64,000 nt of DNA from Deltaproteobacteria bacterium (GCA_021801125.1 JAJYYI010000114.1:37417-101416); one strand, 5' to 3'; counted from the first letter of the stretch, positions 17,576 through 26,113 are shown. The notes: generated from the sequence alone by a model not told the origin. A program made the numbers and translations.

Positions 17576-18439
17576 CTACTTTTCCTGAATCAGAACCCGC
17601 CGCCACCCGCGATCCTCAACTACCAATCCGGTACCCAACCGGCTTTTGCCAGCGTAGATATCCACTGCTGCACTGTGGTCCTTTAACTTGCCCAGCGGTA
17701 TGTAATGCCCAGGTTTAACCGCGCGCAGATACGCGAAACTTGCCTCGAATGATCTGAGCACCGCGGAGATTTCCACCTTCAACCCTCCGGCGCGCCTTCG
17801 CGCGCTAACGTTGTCCCCGAGGTCGCTCCCGCTCGCGCTCACGGCCTCCCTAAGCCTCCCCCTCATAGCCATCATTGGGGGGAGTTCCACCGCTCCCATT
17901 ACGGCGCCGTTGCTCTCTTCCGCCGCGCTGCTGAAGCACACCACCTTATCCTCCGCAAGCAGCGCCTCCGCGGCTAACATCTCAGCGCTGAACGCGCCCG
18001 TCGCCACGGCGTCAACTCCAAACAATCCCTTGAAACCCACTGAAAAGGCTTCCGCCACCGCTCTCCCCAGCAGCTTGCCAATCGCGGCCAATTCGAACTC
18101 ACTCATCATCGCGGCCTCATCGCTCTTGCGGACATCCGAAAAGATCATACCAAGCGCAAGCTTTTTCAGCACCGAACCCATTCCTAAGAGTCCGCCGGCG
18201 CGCCCACCAAAACGAAGCGGTATGACGATCCCGCCGGGCAACCCGGCAAGCACCTCTCCCAGGGAGGCGATCTTTATCGCCGGCAGGGTCATTCCCATCG
18301 ACACGGCAAGCCGCGGCAACCTCGCCCTTATCGCCTCAAAAACCTTCCCACAAGGCCCGCGCAAAAGAACCAATTCCTCCGGGCTCAACGTGTAGGTTTC
18401 AGAAAGCGCGACAAGACCGTAGTCGATTACCTCCCCCAT
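17576..18439 (-). CDS. Second FliM/FliY-like SpoA-domain switch protein
   Basis: 287 residues from the ATG at 18439 with GGAGAA upstream; an in-frame TTG at 18505 is less likely. There is a divergent N-terminal 120 residues, a middle helix MMSEFELAAIGKLLGRAVAEAFSV that resembles the CheC-type helix of FliM/FliY, and a C-terminal SpoA domain (about 215-285, LKVEISAVLRSFEASFAYLRAVKPGHYIPLG). No LSQxEIDALL CheY-binding peptide is present. It is the first gene of the flagellar operon and pairs with the canonical FliN. It could be the true FliM analogue, a FliY-like protein or a SctQ-like accessory. SpoA family membership is well supported; the exact role is not. Confidence 0.72.
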   Translation of the reverse strand: MGEVIDYGLVALSETYTLSPEELVLLRGPCGKVFEAIRARLPRLAVSMGMTLPAIKIASLGEVLAGLPGGIVIPLRFGGRAGGLLGMGSVLKKLALGMIFSDVRKSDEAAMMSEFELAAIGKLLGRAVAEAFSVGFKGLFGVDAVATGAFSAEMLAAEALLAEDKVVCFSSAAEESNGAVMGAVELPPMMAMRGRLREAVSASGSDLGDNVSARRRAGGLKVEISAVLRSFEASFAYLRAVKPGHYIPLGKLKDHSAAVDIYAGKSRLGTGLVVEDRGWRRVLIQEK

Positions 18440-18514
18440 CTGCCATTCTCCGGAGGGCCAAGTACTACGACTGGCCAAGGCAAGCTGACAGTCTTTCCAT
18501 GTCAACTTGCTCGA

Positions 18515-18543
18515 AATCTACCAACCATAACGCAACTGGTCAA
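18515..18543 (-). promoter_or_regulatory. Sigma-70-like promoter of the flagellar operon
   Basis: On the minus strand TTGACC (18543-18538) and TAGATT (18520-18515) are separated by exactly 17 bp, 5/6 and 4/6 matches to the housekeeping consensus. This would start the transcript near 18508, about 70 nt before the first FliM-like gene. No sigma-28 or sigma-54 motif was found in this divergent gap. Confidence 0.45.
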
Positions 18544-18556
18544 TGCGTTCGAAAAA

Positions 18557-18578
18557 AAACTCGAGTACTAACGAGTTT
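18557..18578. promoter_or_regulatory. Inverted repeat in the fliM2/flagellin divergent gap
   Basis: AAACTCG (18557-18563) and CGAGTTT (18572-18578) form a perfect 7-bp inverted repeat with an 8-nt centre. Just downstream, TTGG/CCAA (18580-18592) forms a second small one. Either could be an operator shared by the two diverging units or a hairpin in the flagellin leader. Confidence 0.35.
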
Positions 18579-18595
18579 ATTGGTAAAACCAAATG

Positions 18596-18620
18596 CCCTC
18601 GCCTGAGGGGCGCCGAGGAG
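18596..18620 (+). promoter_or_regulatory. Flagellin leader hairpin next to a strong ribosome site
   Basis: CCCTC (18596-18600) pairs with GAGGG (18605-18609) over a 4-nt loop, and the GAGGAGGA ribosome site follows within 5 nt, 8 nt before the flagellin ATG. The strong site fits a highly translated filament gene. The hairpin could tune access to it. Confidence 0.45.
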
Positions 18621-18627
18621 GAATCAG

Positions 18628-19872
18628 ATGCTGAGTCTTGTGACTAATGAGTCAGCGATGATAGCCGCTGACGCTTTGAACACAAACCAAAATCAACTTA
18701 ATACAACCATACAGCAGCTCGCTACCGGTCAACGTATAGTGAACGCCGCTATCGATCCGGCGGGTCTAGCGATCTCTCTCGAAATGAATGGTCTTTTAGG
18801 CTCTCTAGGACAAGCATCGACCAACGCAAGCAACGCTCAAGGCATGCTGCAGACCGCCGACGGCGCGCTACAAAACATCGGTAACGCTTTGACTACGATG
18901 CAACAGTTAGCCTCCGAGGCGGCCGACGGCACGATCAACAACACGCAACGCGCCGCGCTGAATTCCCAATTCACTCAGTTGTTCAACGAAATAAACAATA
19001 TAGCTCAGAGTAGCCAATTCAACGGAATCAATTTGCTCCAAGGCGCAAGTACAACATTCCAGGTCGGCCCGGACAATAACGCCTTGAGTCAGCTTCAGGT
19101 CTCAATGCCAAATGTTTCCGCTGCCGGTCTTTTGAATTCGTCTGGTCCCGCTTCAGTGGCCTCTGGCACCGAAATCTATACCAGCGGAGCCAACCAGAAC
19201 CTCGCCATCGCCGATCCCACGGGAGCCTTTAACTTGCTGGCCTCCGGTACCGGCAACGCGGCCGACACCGCCACCTCTAACAATCCAACTGCCACCGCGC
19301 CGACAACGCCGGGGGACACTCTCGCCGCCGCGAGCCCGGCCTACATCACTCTCACCGTGACGAACGTAACGCAGGTAAGCGGCTCTCCGAATCAGGTGAC
19401 CTTTAGTGTCGCTGATTCAAATGGAAATCAAGGTAAGTTCACGGTTGGGGGGACAAACGGCTTATACGTGGAGAACCTCGACAGTACCGGCCTGGATTTC
19501 GGCTTCTCCAGCACTAACAACTACACGGTTGGCCAGACGATCACGCTCTCTTTCTATGGCAGCGGTTCCCTTGCAAACATTTCGACCCAGTCACAGGCTC
19601 AGTCGATGATCACCGCCACAACCAACGCGCTGGCCACGCTGGCGGGTTATCGGGGTAACATCGGCGCCTACGAGCAGGATCTCTCTACGGTGTCCGCAAA
19701 CCTTACGTCCGAACAGCAGAACCTCACTTCGGCCTTGTCGAATATCCAAGACGCGAACGTCGCTTCGACCTTCGCCACGTTCACCAAGGAGATGGTGTTG
19801 CAACAGGCGGGTATCTCGGTGCTTAAGCAGGCGGACTCCATACCGCAACAGCTCGCTACGCTGTTCCCGTAA
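18628..19872 (+). CDS. fliC: Flagellin
   Basis: 414 residues. Conserved N-terminal D0/D1 helices (LNTNQNQLNTTIQQLATGQRI, SSQFNGINLLQG) and C-terminal D1/D0 helices (NIQDANVASTFATFTKEMVLQQAG) enclose a Thr/Ser/Ala-rich variable domain of about 200 residues. It is the filament subunit, exported with FliS and capped by FliD, both encoded next door. The residues that flagellate pathogens show to TLR5 (QRxRxL near 89-95) read TTMQQL here, as in TLR5-silent flagellins. The gene diverges from the flagellar operon and ends 20 bp before a strong hairpin. Confidence 0.97.
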   Translation: MLSLVTNESAMIAADALNTNQNQLNTTIQQLATGQRIVNAAIDPAGLAISLEMNGLLGSLGQASTNASNAQGMLQTADGALQNIGNALTTMQQLASEAADGTINNTQRAALNSQFTQLFNEINNIAQSSQFNGINLLQGASTTFQVGPDNNALSQLQVSMPNVSAAGLLNSSGPASVASGTEIYTSGANQNLAIADPTGAFNLLASGTGNAADTATSNNPTATAPTTPGDTLAAASPAYITLTVTNVTQVSGSPNQVTFSVADSNGNQGKFTVGGTNGLYVENLDSTGLDFGFSSTNNYTVGQTITLSFYGSGSLANISTQSQAQSMITATTNALATLAGYRGNIGAYEQDLSTVSANLTSEQQNLTSALSNIQDANVASTFATFTKEMVLQQAGISVLKQADSIPQQLATLFP

Positions 19873-19891
19873 TAACTGAGCCTGGCAGCCT

Positions 19892-19917
19892 CGGATGACG
19901 CCGCATGGCGTCATCCG
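19892..19917 (+). terminator. Flagellin transcript hairpin/terminator
   Basis: CGGATGACGCC (19892-19902) and GGCGTCATCCG (19907-19917) form a perfect 11-bp stem with a 4-nt loop, 20 bp after the flagellin stop. There is no T-run after it, so it may act as an mRNA 3' stabiliser as much as a terminator. Confidence 0.7.
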
Positions 19918-20049
19918 GGTACGGGGCGCGCGCAGTCGCAAGATCCGGCCGTGACTCACCCCCCAAATTCATGGCCTATCCGCCCCGGCGGCGCGCTCCG
20001 TACTCGAATGACGCCATCGACCAATGCTTTGTCAGAGAGGAAATAAATC

Positions 20050-21762
20050 ATGGGTGCATCGGCGCCAATTAGTCTTCCGAATTTCGCCAATATCAATTTC
20101 AATACGATAATCACCTCGATAATCGCAGCCGCTGAGGTTCCGATCGGCGCCTTGAATCAACAGGTTCAAGGCGAGCAGGCAGCAATTAGCGCTTTGGGGA
20201 CAGTTCAGGGCGATCTTAGCTCGCTGCAAAGCGCGCTTGATCCATTTCAGAACTATAATTCTTCGCCACCAATGACCGCCTCCGCACAGTCCGAAGCGCC
20301 CTTTAGCGCGTCCGTGACGGGCTCTGCAACGCCCGGAAGCTACAGCGTCACCGTGAATCAGTTAGCTGCCGCACAAGCGCTGGCTTCGCAGGGCTATTCC
20401 TCGGCGAGCGACACCGTGGGCACCGGAACGATCACGTTAACCGTCGGAGGCGTGCAGAATCAAATCACGATAAACTCCAGTAACGACACGCTTTCCGGCG
20501 TGGCAAGCGCGATCAACTCGGCCAACGTGGGCGTTACGGCCCAGGTGATAAATACTGGCCTGCCCTCGGACCCGTACCGGCTCGAGCTTATCTCGAACCA
20601 GACCGGCACCGCGAACGCTTTTCAGGTTTCGACGAGCCTCACCGGCGGCACGGCGCCCAACTTCGCGACCTCTAGCGTTGGACCGGTTGATTACAGCGGC
20701 ATCACGGGCACGGCAAACAGCTCTACCAACGGACCTTTGGTCAGCGGCACTTACAGCGCAACCGATACCCAGGGCTTTACGTTCACCGTAACCCAGGGCG
20801 GTACGGTCGGCTCGAGCGCGATTACCATCGCATGGCAAAACGGTACCGGCGGAAGTGGCACCATAACCGTTCCGTCGAACTACTCCGCCGGCTCGCTTAT
20901 TTCGGTGGCTGACGGCCTGCAGCTTTCGTTCAACGCGACCGGAGGCACACTTAATACTAACGACACCTTTTCCGTCGCGGCCTTCAATCCGGTGGTTCAA
21001 AGCGCCCAAAATGCGCAAGTGGTCGTCGGCAACCAGGTTATCAGTTCCGGCACAAACACAATCTCCGACGCGATCCCGGGTGTCACGCTCAGCTTGACTG
21101 GAACCGGCGGTCCCTACTCTCTTCAGGTTGCGGAAGATACCAGCACCGAGGCGAACCAAATACAGACCTTCGTTAAGGCCTATAACCAGCTCCTTTCCGA
21201 CATTAATACGAACACGGTCGCCGTGCCCGGCCAAAACACTCCGCCGTTGAATGCAAACGGTCCGCTTGAATCGCTGCTCTTTGGCCTCAACTCGGCGCTT
21301 GGAACGATTAACCTCTCTCAACTCGGCATCACGATAGACGGCAACGCGGTGACGAACAACAACGGCCAACTGGAATTTAGTCAGAGCGCCTTCGACGCCG
21401 CGGTGCAGAGTAATCCGACCGGCGTCCAGAATGCGATGAACCAGCTCTATGGAGTTCTCAACGGCCTCGTTTCCGACGCGCTCACTCCAAACACCGGAGT
21501 AATCGCGTCGGAAACGAATTCATACCAGAATCAGGTACAGAGCCAGGAGCAGCAAATCTCCTCAATGCAGCAGCAAGTCCAGCAAGAGCAAACTAATTTG
21601 GAAAATCAGTATAGTCTACTCCAAGCGCAGATCGAACAGTATAGCTCGATTATGAGTATGCTTGAGGCCGAAAGCGGGATCTCTAACCCCATTTCGAGCA
21701 GCTCAAGCGGAAGCAGTTCGAGCAGCTCAAGTAGCAGCAGCCTGAGCAGCCTGCTCGGCTAG
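20050..21762 (+). CDS. fliD: Flagellar filament cap protein FliD
   Basis: 570 residues. The N-terminus (ITSIIAAAEVPIGALNQQV) and the block PGSYSVTVNQLAAAQALASQGY match FliD_N. The C-terminal FliD_C region (about 290-540) contains IQTFVKAYNQLLSDINT and a closing coiled coil of Gln/Glu-rich heptads. The protein ends in an unusual run of serines (about 25 of the last 32 residues) before SSLLG. FliD forms the pentameric or hexameric cap that guides flagellin assembly. ATG is preceded by AGAGAGGAAAT. It sits between flagellin and fliS. A terminator lies 6 bp after the stop. Confidence 0.95.
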   Translation: MGASAPISLPNFANINFNTIITSIIAAAEVPIGALNQQVQGEQAAISALGTVQGDLSSLQSALDPFQNYNSSPPMTASAQSEAPFSASVTGSATPGSYSVTVNQLAAAQALASQGYSSASDTVGTGTITLTVGGVQNQITINSSNDTLSGVASAINSANVGVTAQVINTGLPSDPYRLELISNQTGTANAFQVSTSLTGGTAPNFATSSVGPVDYSGITGTANSSTNGPLVSGTYSATDTQGFTFTVTQGGTVGSSAITIAWQNGTGGSGTITVPSNYSAGSLISVADGLQLSFNATGGTLNTNDTFSVAAFNPVVQSAQNAQVVVGNQVISSGTNTISDAIPGVTLSLTGTGGPYSLQVAEDTSTEANQIQTFVKAYNQLLSDINTNTVAVPGQNTPPLNANGPLESLLFGLNSALGTINLSQLGITIDGNAVTNNNGQLEFSQSAFDAAVQSNPTGVQNAMNQLYGVLNGLVSDALTPNTGVIASETNSYQNQVQSQEQQISSMQQQVQQEQTNLENQYSLLQAQIEQYSSIMSMLEAESGISNPISSSSSGSSSSSSSSSSLSSLLG

Positions 21763-21767
21763 CGACG

Positions 21768-21794
21768 AGATCGGCGGGCAGCGATCTTGTTTTG
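21768..21794 (+). terminator. Rho-independent terminator after fliD
   Basis: AGATCG (21768-21773) pairs with CGATCT (21782-21787) over an 8-nt loop, and TGTTTTG follows directly. It begins 6 bp after the fliD stop. fliS would then depend on read-through or its own promoter. Confidence 0.6.
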
Positions 21795-21934
21795 TGCTGG
21801 TCGCCGCGGTCAAAAGTGCGAAAGCCTTGTCGAAGTAGGATGTGACCCTTTGACTTCTTTGGTATACCGGACTCGACTAAGGCTATCCATTTCCCTGAGC
21901 TTCTTCATTCCGCGGCCGTGAGAGAGTGCGATAT

Positions 21935-22480
21935 ATGGAACCGAAACAATCTTCTCGTTTTGAGGGAGAAGCGCTTAACGCGTACCGAAAGGCCCAATCC
22001 GCGGCCTCCAGCGCTGAACGCAGCATAGCGGATACCTACGGTCGAATGGCGGCCAGCTTCGATAATATTGAGGCCTCCTTGAAACGCAATGAGCATCAGC
22101 AGACGCTGCCGCTAATCGAGCGATGCTGGCTCACTTTGTTCTATATCAACTCGATGCTTGATAGTTCCCAGGACAGCGATATCATTGCACGAGTGACAAT
22201 TCTGAATCTCTTCGTCATGAAGCGATTAGCTCGTGCTAGACGGAGCGGTCTTGCAAGCGATGTCGAGGGTATCGGCGCGGTACTCGCCAGGCTTAGCGAA
22301 ATCTTCCTTGCGCTCGATTCCGCGAAGCAGGCTGAGAGCACGGGAGAACACCAGAGCCTTCAGCCTGAGCAAGCCATTCGGGCCGTGGCTGCAACTGGCG
22401 AAGCCGCGTCAAGCTGGGCGCCCGTTCAGACGGTTTCGCCAGTTGCGGCCGCGGAGCTAGGGCGCAGCCAAGCGTTATGA
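21935..22480 (+). CDS. fliS: FliS-like flagellin export chaperone
   Basis: 181 residues from the ATG at 21935; a GTG 9 bp upstream is less likely. Residues 12-120 follow the FliS helical pattern: EALNAYRKAQSAASSAERSIADTYGRM, a long amphipathic helix, LIERCWLTLFYINSMLDSS, then VTILNLFVMKRLARARRS. The last 50 residues are an Ala/Ser/Pro-rich tail not typical of FliS. FliS binds the flagellin C-terminus and keeps it unfolded until export. The call is supported by helix pattern and by its place directly after fliD. It overlaps the next small gene as ATGA. Confidence 0.72.
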   Translation: MEPKQSSRFEGEALNAYRKAQSAASSAERSIADTYGRMAASFDNIEASLKRNEHQQTLPLIERCWLTLFYINSMLDSSQDSDIIARVTILNLFVMKRLARARRSGLASDVEGIGAVLARLSEIFLALDSAKQAESTGEHQSLQPEQAIRAVAATGEAASSWAPVQTVSPVAAAELGRSQAL

Positions 22481-22974
22481 GGACGATAGCAGGCGGCGGC
22501 AACACCAGATACTTCATGGGTCTCGAACGCCCATCGAACGCCCATGAGAGCCTGCGTTCCGAGCGCTGGCTCACTTTTGGTTTTCGCCACCGATGCCTTG
22601 CGAAGGCCACGTCGCGCGTCTTCGCAGACGAAACAGCGGTCCGACATGATCATCAGTGCGCTTCACGCGTCAATCCGCGGACGGCGCTCACGCTTGCGCT
22701 GGCGATTGCGATTGCGGCGCTCATCAGGCCGGCACGTGTGAGCGCTCAGTGGACTTACAACACCGACCAAGGCGAAAGGTCAACTAAAGAGACCAGCGAT
22801 AAGAACTCATCGACCATAGTGTCGAACCCTCCTCCGGTGGTCGATAGCTCCGCACCGGCGCAGCCAATTCCGAACATCCCGCTCATTCTGGCTCCGCCCT
22901 TTACGCCTGGTGGACCCAGAGGTACTGGAATGTCGCCCGTCCCGCCACAAGGCGTCGCGCCCCTTCCTCGCTGA
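22477..22974 (+). CDS. Hypothetical secreted proline-rich protein
   Basis: 165 residues when read from the ATG that overlaps the fliS stop (ATGA). The recognisable part starts near residue 66: a hydrophobic signal-like segment (ALTLALAIAIAALI), a probable cleavage at VSA-Q, then a 70-residue mature part rich in Pro, Ser and Asn (VSNPPPVVDSSAPAQPIPNIP). The N-terminal 65 residues are Arg/His-rich and may not be translated; the true start could be an unusual codon further in. No family is recognised. Coupling to fliS hints at a role in the envelope or flagellum. A hairpin follows 9 bp after the stop. Confidence 0.45.
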   Translation: MRTIAGGGNTRYFMGLERPSNAHESLRSERWLTFGFRHRCLAKATSRVFADETAVRHDHQCASRVNPRTALTLALAIAIAALIRPARVSAQWTYNTDQGERSTKETSDKNSSTIVSNPPPVVDSSAPAQPIPNIPLILAPPFTPGGPRGTGMSPVPPQGVAPLPR

Positions 22975-22982
22975 CATTTTCG

Positions 22983-22997
22983 GAGCGCGAAGCGCTC
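22983..22997 (+). terminator. Hairpin after the fliS operon
   Basis: GAGCGC (22983-22988) pairs with GCGCTC (22992-22997) over GAA, 9 bp past the upstream stop. It has no downstream T-run, so it is only a candidate terminator. Confidence 0.35.
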
Positions 22998-23245
22998 GTC
23001 TGATTCCCGGCGCGGTCAACATCGCGATGACCTTCTGGCAGGGCGCGAGCGCCGCCGACTTGCTCGTACGCGATGGGTGGCGAAGAAGATTGCAAACCTT
23101 TCCGTAAATTATCCTGGCTTTATATTGAAGAGAGCCGTAAAGTAGCTGGTCCACGCCGCATGGCTGCGTTCAACGCGCGATTGCGCTATCGTTTAGGCAC
23201 CCGCGCTTACGAGCGCCCTAGAGCGGAGGATTTGTTCGGGGCACT

Positions 23246-25969
23246 TTGTTTCCCGCTTCCTTCGCAGGACGAGGCGGTCTGAATCTAGGCGTGTCTACCA
23301 GTCTACCGCGAGATACATTTGCGCCGACGGAAGGCGGTCGCCGCCCGCATCCGTACCCTCGCGCCCAGGCGCAGGGGAGCGCCGCTTTCCTGCCTTCCAT
23401 TCCGTTTTCGCGGGTGGGTTCGATATACGGCGTCGCGGTCGCGCTAATCTGCGGCGACGCATTCGGTAACCTGGGTTACCACCTGAGTAGTCCGTCGACG
23501 CTCTGGTTGGCGACTTCGGCGGCGGTCCTTCTTTTCCTTTTCCGTCGAGCCAACGTGGGTCTTGTTGTGGCCCTGCTGGCTCTGGCCGGTTCCGCCACGC
23601 TTGCCGTCGGCGAGATCATGACCAGGCAGGTCGGGCCCCGCTCGATTCAACGTTTCGCGGACGGCAGTGAGCTTAGCGTCGAAGGGATCCTTTGGCGCGA
23701 GCCGGAACGCTCTTACGGTAGGTTGCGGCTGCTGGTCCGAGTTAGGACGGCTAAGCAGGACGGTGGCGACTGGCAGCCGTGCGAGGGAATGTTGCGTGCA
23801 ACGCTGCTCGAGCAAGGTAGCTACAGAATCGGCGACCGCCTGCGTATGAAAGGGCGTCTGCGCTTTCCGCGCAACTACGGCGATCCCGGCGAGTTCGACT
23901 ACGAAGCCTATATGGCGCGAGCCGGAATCGTGGCAACGATGCTGATTCGCGAACCGGGCCAGATCACCGTTCTGAGTCACCAAGCGTGGTTTCCATGGAG
24001 CGTGATTGAGAGAGCGCGCGCCCATATCGCGAGGTTCATCGACGCTACCCTGAGCTATCCCGAACGAGAAGAGGCCCGCGCTCTAACGATCGGCGACCGT
24101 GGCGGGCTGGGAACTCAACTACGCGACGACTTTGCTCTAACCGGAATGGCCCACCTCTTGATCATTTCAGGACTGCACATGGGCTTTGTCGCCGCCGTGG
24201 CTTTCATGTTCGCGCGCTTGGTCTTATCCGCCGCGCGCCGCCTGTTGATCTTCGGCTGGGCCAACAAAATCGCTGCCCTGATCTCAGCCTTTGCGGTCGT
24301 GGCGTACGCTCTCGTCGCGGGTCATCATGTCTCGACCATCCGCGCGGTCATCATGGTCGCCACCTACGCGGTGGCTATGGTGCTGGACCGCTCCAGCAAT
24401 CCGCTCGCGGCTTTGGCCACCGCCGCCGCGGCGATAATCCTGGCGCTGCCAGGTTCGACCGCGGACATCGGGTTTCAGCTTTCGTTCGCGACGGTGGGTG
24501 CGATCGTGCTCGGGATGCGCCGGTACAGCGCCTGGTGGCTGAGCCTTTGCGAGCGCCGATTGCTCCATCTGCGCCCGGCGTGGCCGCTGTATCGCGCAGC
24601 GGGATGGCTCGGCGGTTATCTGGCCCTGTCGTGCTACGCGACCGCGGGAGTCCTTGCGCTGACCGCGTACCATTTCAATCAATTCTCACTCATTGGGCCG
24701 CTCGCCAACGCCGTCGTGGTTCCAATCATGGGACTGGCGGGAACGATCGGCACCTTATGTGCCGTCGCACTGAGCGTTTTGCTGCCGCGCGCCGCCTCGG
24801 TCCTATTGTACGCGTCGAGCACGTTTCTGGCCGCCGGCGCCTATCTGGCACGCTTCTTCGCCGCGTGGCCCTTGGCGTGGGTGCGATGCTTTACGCCAAC
24901 CTTTATAGAGGTGGCGATCTTTTATGGATTGATTCTCCTGTGGCTGACCAGACCGCTGGCCAAGCACGGGTCTGTTGACCATTCGGCCGTCGGCTATGGC
25001 AGCCGCGCAGAGTCGGAAGCAGCCAGCAACAAAATCGGACCGGCAAGTTGGCGACGGCCGGCGCTGATTATCTTGCTGGTCGCGCTGGTCGCCGACGGCT
25101 CATGGTGGGGCTATCAACGGTTCTTTAACCCCACCCTGCGCATCACCTTCCTGGCGGTCGGACAGGGCGACGCTACGGTGATTCAGTTTCCTGGCTCTCG
25201 CGTGATGGTGATCGACGGCGGCGGAGGGCTGAGCCCGGCCTTTGATCCTGGTGAGCGGCTGGTGGCGAGGTTCTTGTGGTCGCAAAAAGTAATGCATGTC
25301 GACTACCTGACGCTAAGCCACCCCGACTTTGACCATTATGGCGGCCTCACTTTTCTGGCGCGCAACTTCGGACCGAGGGAATTCTGGGCGCCGAACTTTT
25401 CGAGCCCTGACCCGCATTACGCCACTCTGCTCGCCGCGCTCGCGCTCGGGGGCGTGCGGTTGCACCTGCTCAACAGCTCAACGACGCTGGAAGCTATCGG
25501 CGGCGTCGAGCTGCGCTGCGTTAACCCACCCGCGCTGGGCGCCGGCACTCACAACAACGGCTCGGCGGTGCTCATGTTCTCGCGCGGCGCGAATCGGGTC
25601 TTATTCACCGGTGATATCGAAGCCAAGGCTGAGCAGGCGCTAATCGCGACCTACGGCGGAGAACTTCGCGCCGCGTTGATCAAGGTTCCGCATCATGGGA
25701 GCAAGAGTTCGTCAACCGCGGCGTTTGTCAACGTCGTGCACCCGGCTGTGGCCGTGATCTCACTGGGCCATCTCAACCGCTTTCACTTCCCTTCTCCCTT
25801 AGTCGTGGAACGGTACATCGCCGCGGGCGCTCGAGTTTTGCGCACCGACGAGGATGGCGCCATCACGGTCGAACTCGGCCCGGACACGATGCGCGTAAGG
25901 ACAAGTCGTCGCCCAAGGGTTGGCGAGTTTGCTCCGAAAAGCGCTCTTTCTTCGCCTGAGAAAGGTTGA
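23246..25969 (+). CDS. comEC: ComEC/Rec2-family DNA uptake channel protein
   Basis: 907 residues with the three ComEC parts: N-terminal membrane spans with an OB-like DUF4131 domain (about 55-230), the Competence core with LLIISGLHMGFVAAVAF and about eight spans (to residue 590), and a C-terminal metallo-beta-lactamase-like domain with VGQGDATVIQFPG, the metal motif LSHPDFDHYGGL, and VPHHGSKSS. ComEC carries single-stranded DNA across the inner membrane in natural transformation; the lactamase-like domain may degrade the other strand. The start is uncertain: TTG at 23246 opens the frame, and a GTG at 23291 or later is possible. No other com gene is nearby. Confidence 0.92.
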   Translation: MFPASFAGRGGLNLGVSTSLPRDTFAPTEGGRRPHPYPRAQAQGSAAFLPSIPFSRVGSIYGVAVALICGDAFGNLGYHLSSPSTLWLATSAAVLLFLFRRANVGLVVALLALAGSATLAVGEIMTRQVGPRSIQRFADGSELSVEGILWREPERSYGRLRLLVRVRTAKQDGGDWQPCEGMLRATLLEQGSYRIGDRLRMKGRLRFPRNYGDPGEFDYEAYMARAGIVATMLIREPGQITVLSHQAWFPWSVIERARAHIARFIDATLSYPEREEARALTIGDRGGLGTQLRDDFALTGMAHLLIISGLHMGFVAAVAFMFARLVLSAARRLLIFGWANKIAALISAFAVVAYALVAGHHVSTIRAVIMVATYAVAMVLDRSSNPLAALATAAAAIILALPGSTADIGFQLSFATVGAIVLGMRRYSAWWLSLCERRLLHLRPAWPLYRAAGWLGGYLALSCYATAGVLALTAYHFNQFSLIGPLANAVVVPIMGLAGTIGTLCAVALSVLLPRAASVLLYASSTFLAAGAYLARFFAAWPLAWVRCFTPTFIEVAIFYGLILLWLTRPLAKHGSVDHSAVGYGSRAESEAASNKIGPASWRRPALIILLVALVADGSWWGYQRFFNPTLRITFLAVGQGDATVIQFPGSRVMVIDGGGGLSPAFDPGERLVARFLWSQKVMHVDYLTLSHPDFDHYGGLTFLARNFGPREFWAPNFSSPDPHYATLLAALALGGVRLHLLNSSTTLEAIGGVELRCVNPPALGAGTHNNGSAVLMFSRGANRVLFTGDIEAKAEQALIATYGGELRAALIKVPHHGSKSSSTAAFVNVVHPAVAVISLGHLNRFHFPSPLVVERYIAAGARVLRTDEDGAITVELGPDTMRVRTSRRPRVGEFAPKSALSSPEKG

Positions 25970-26113
25970 AAGTGCTCCGGGACTGTGTGAGACTAGTTTT
26001 TCGAAAGGATGGCCGCGCGCATGGGGAACAACAGCGCGGCTACAGCGCACGCCTGCGTGCGCGCCACATCGATCGCGCCACGTTACACAGATACCGAGGA
26101 AACATTTGTAGAT

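Noticed and set aside
1..18439. Possible virulence type III secretion cluster (FliPQR, FliI, SpoA proteins)
   Set aside because: Rod, hook, MotAB, FliG and flagellin genes are present, so it is a flagellar locus.
20437..21369. 310-codon open frame antisense to fliD
   Set aside because: It is a GC-rich shadow of fliD, with no family motif, an Arg/Ala-rich composition and no ribosome site.
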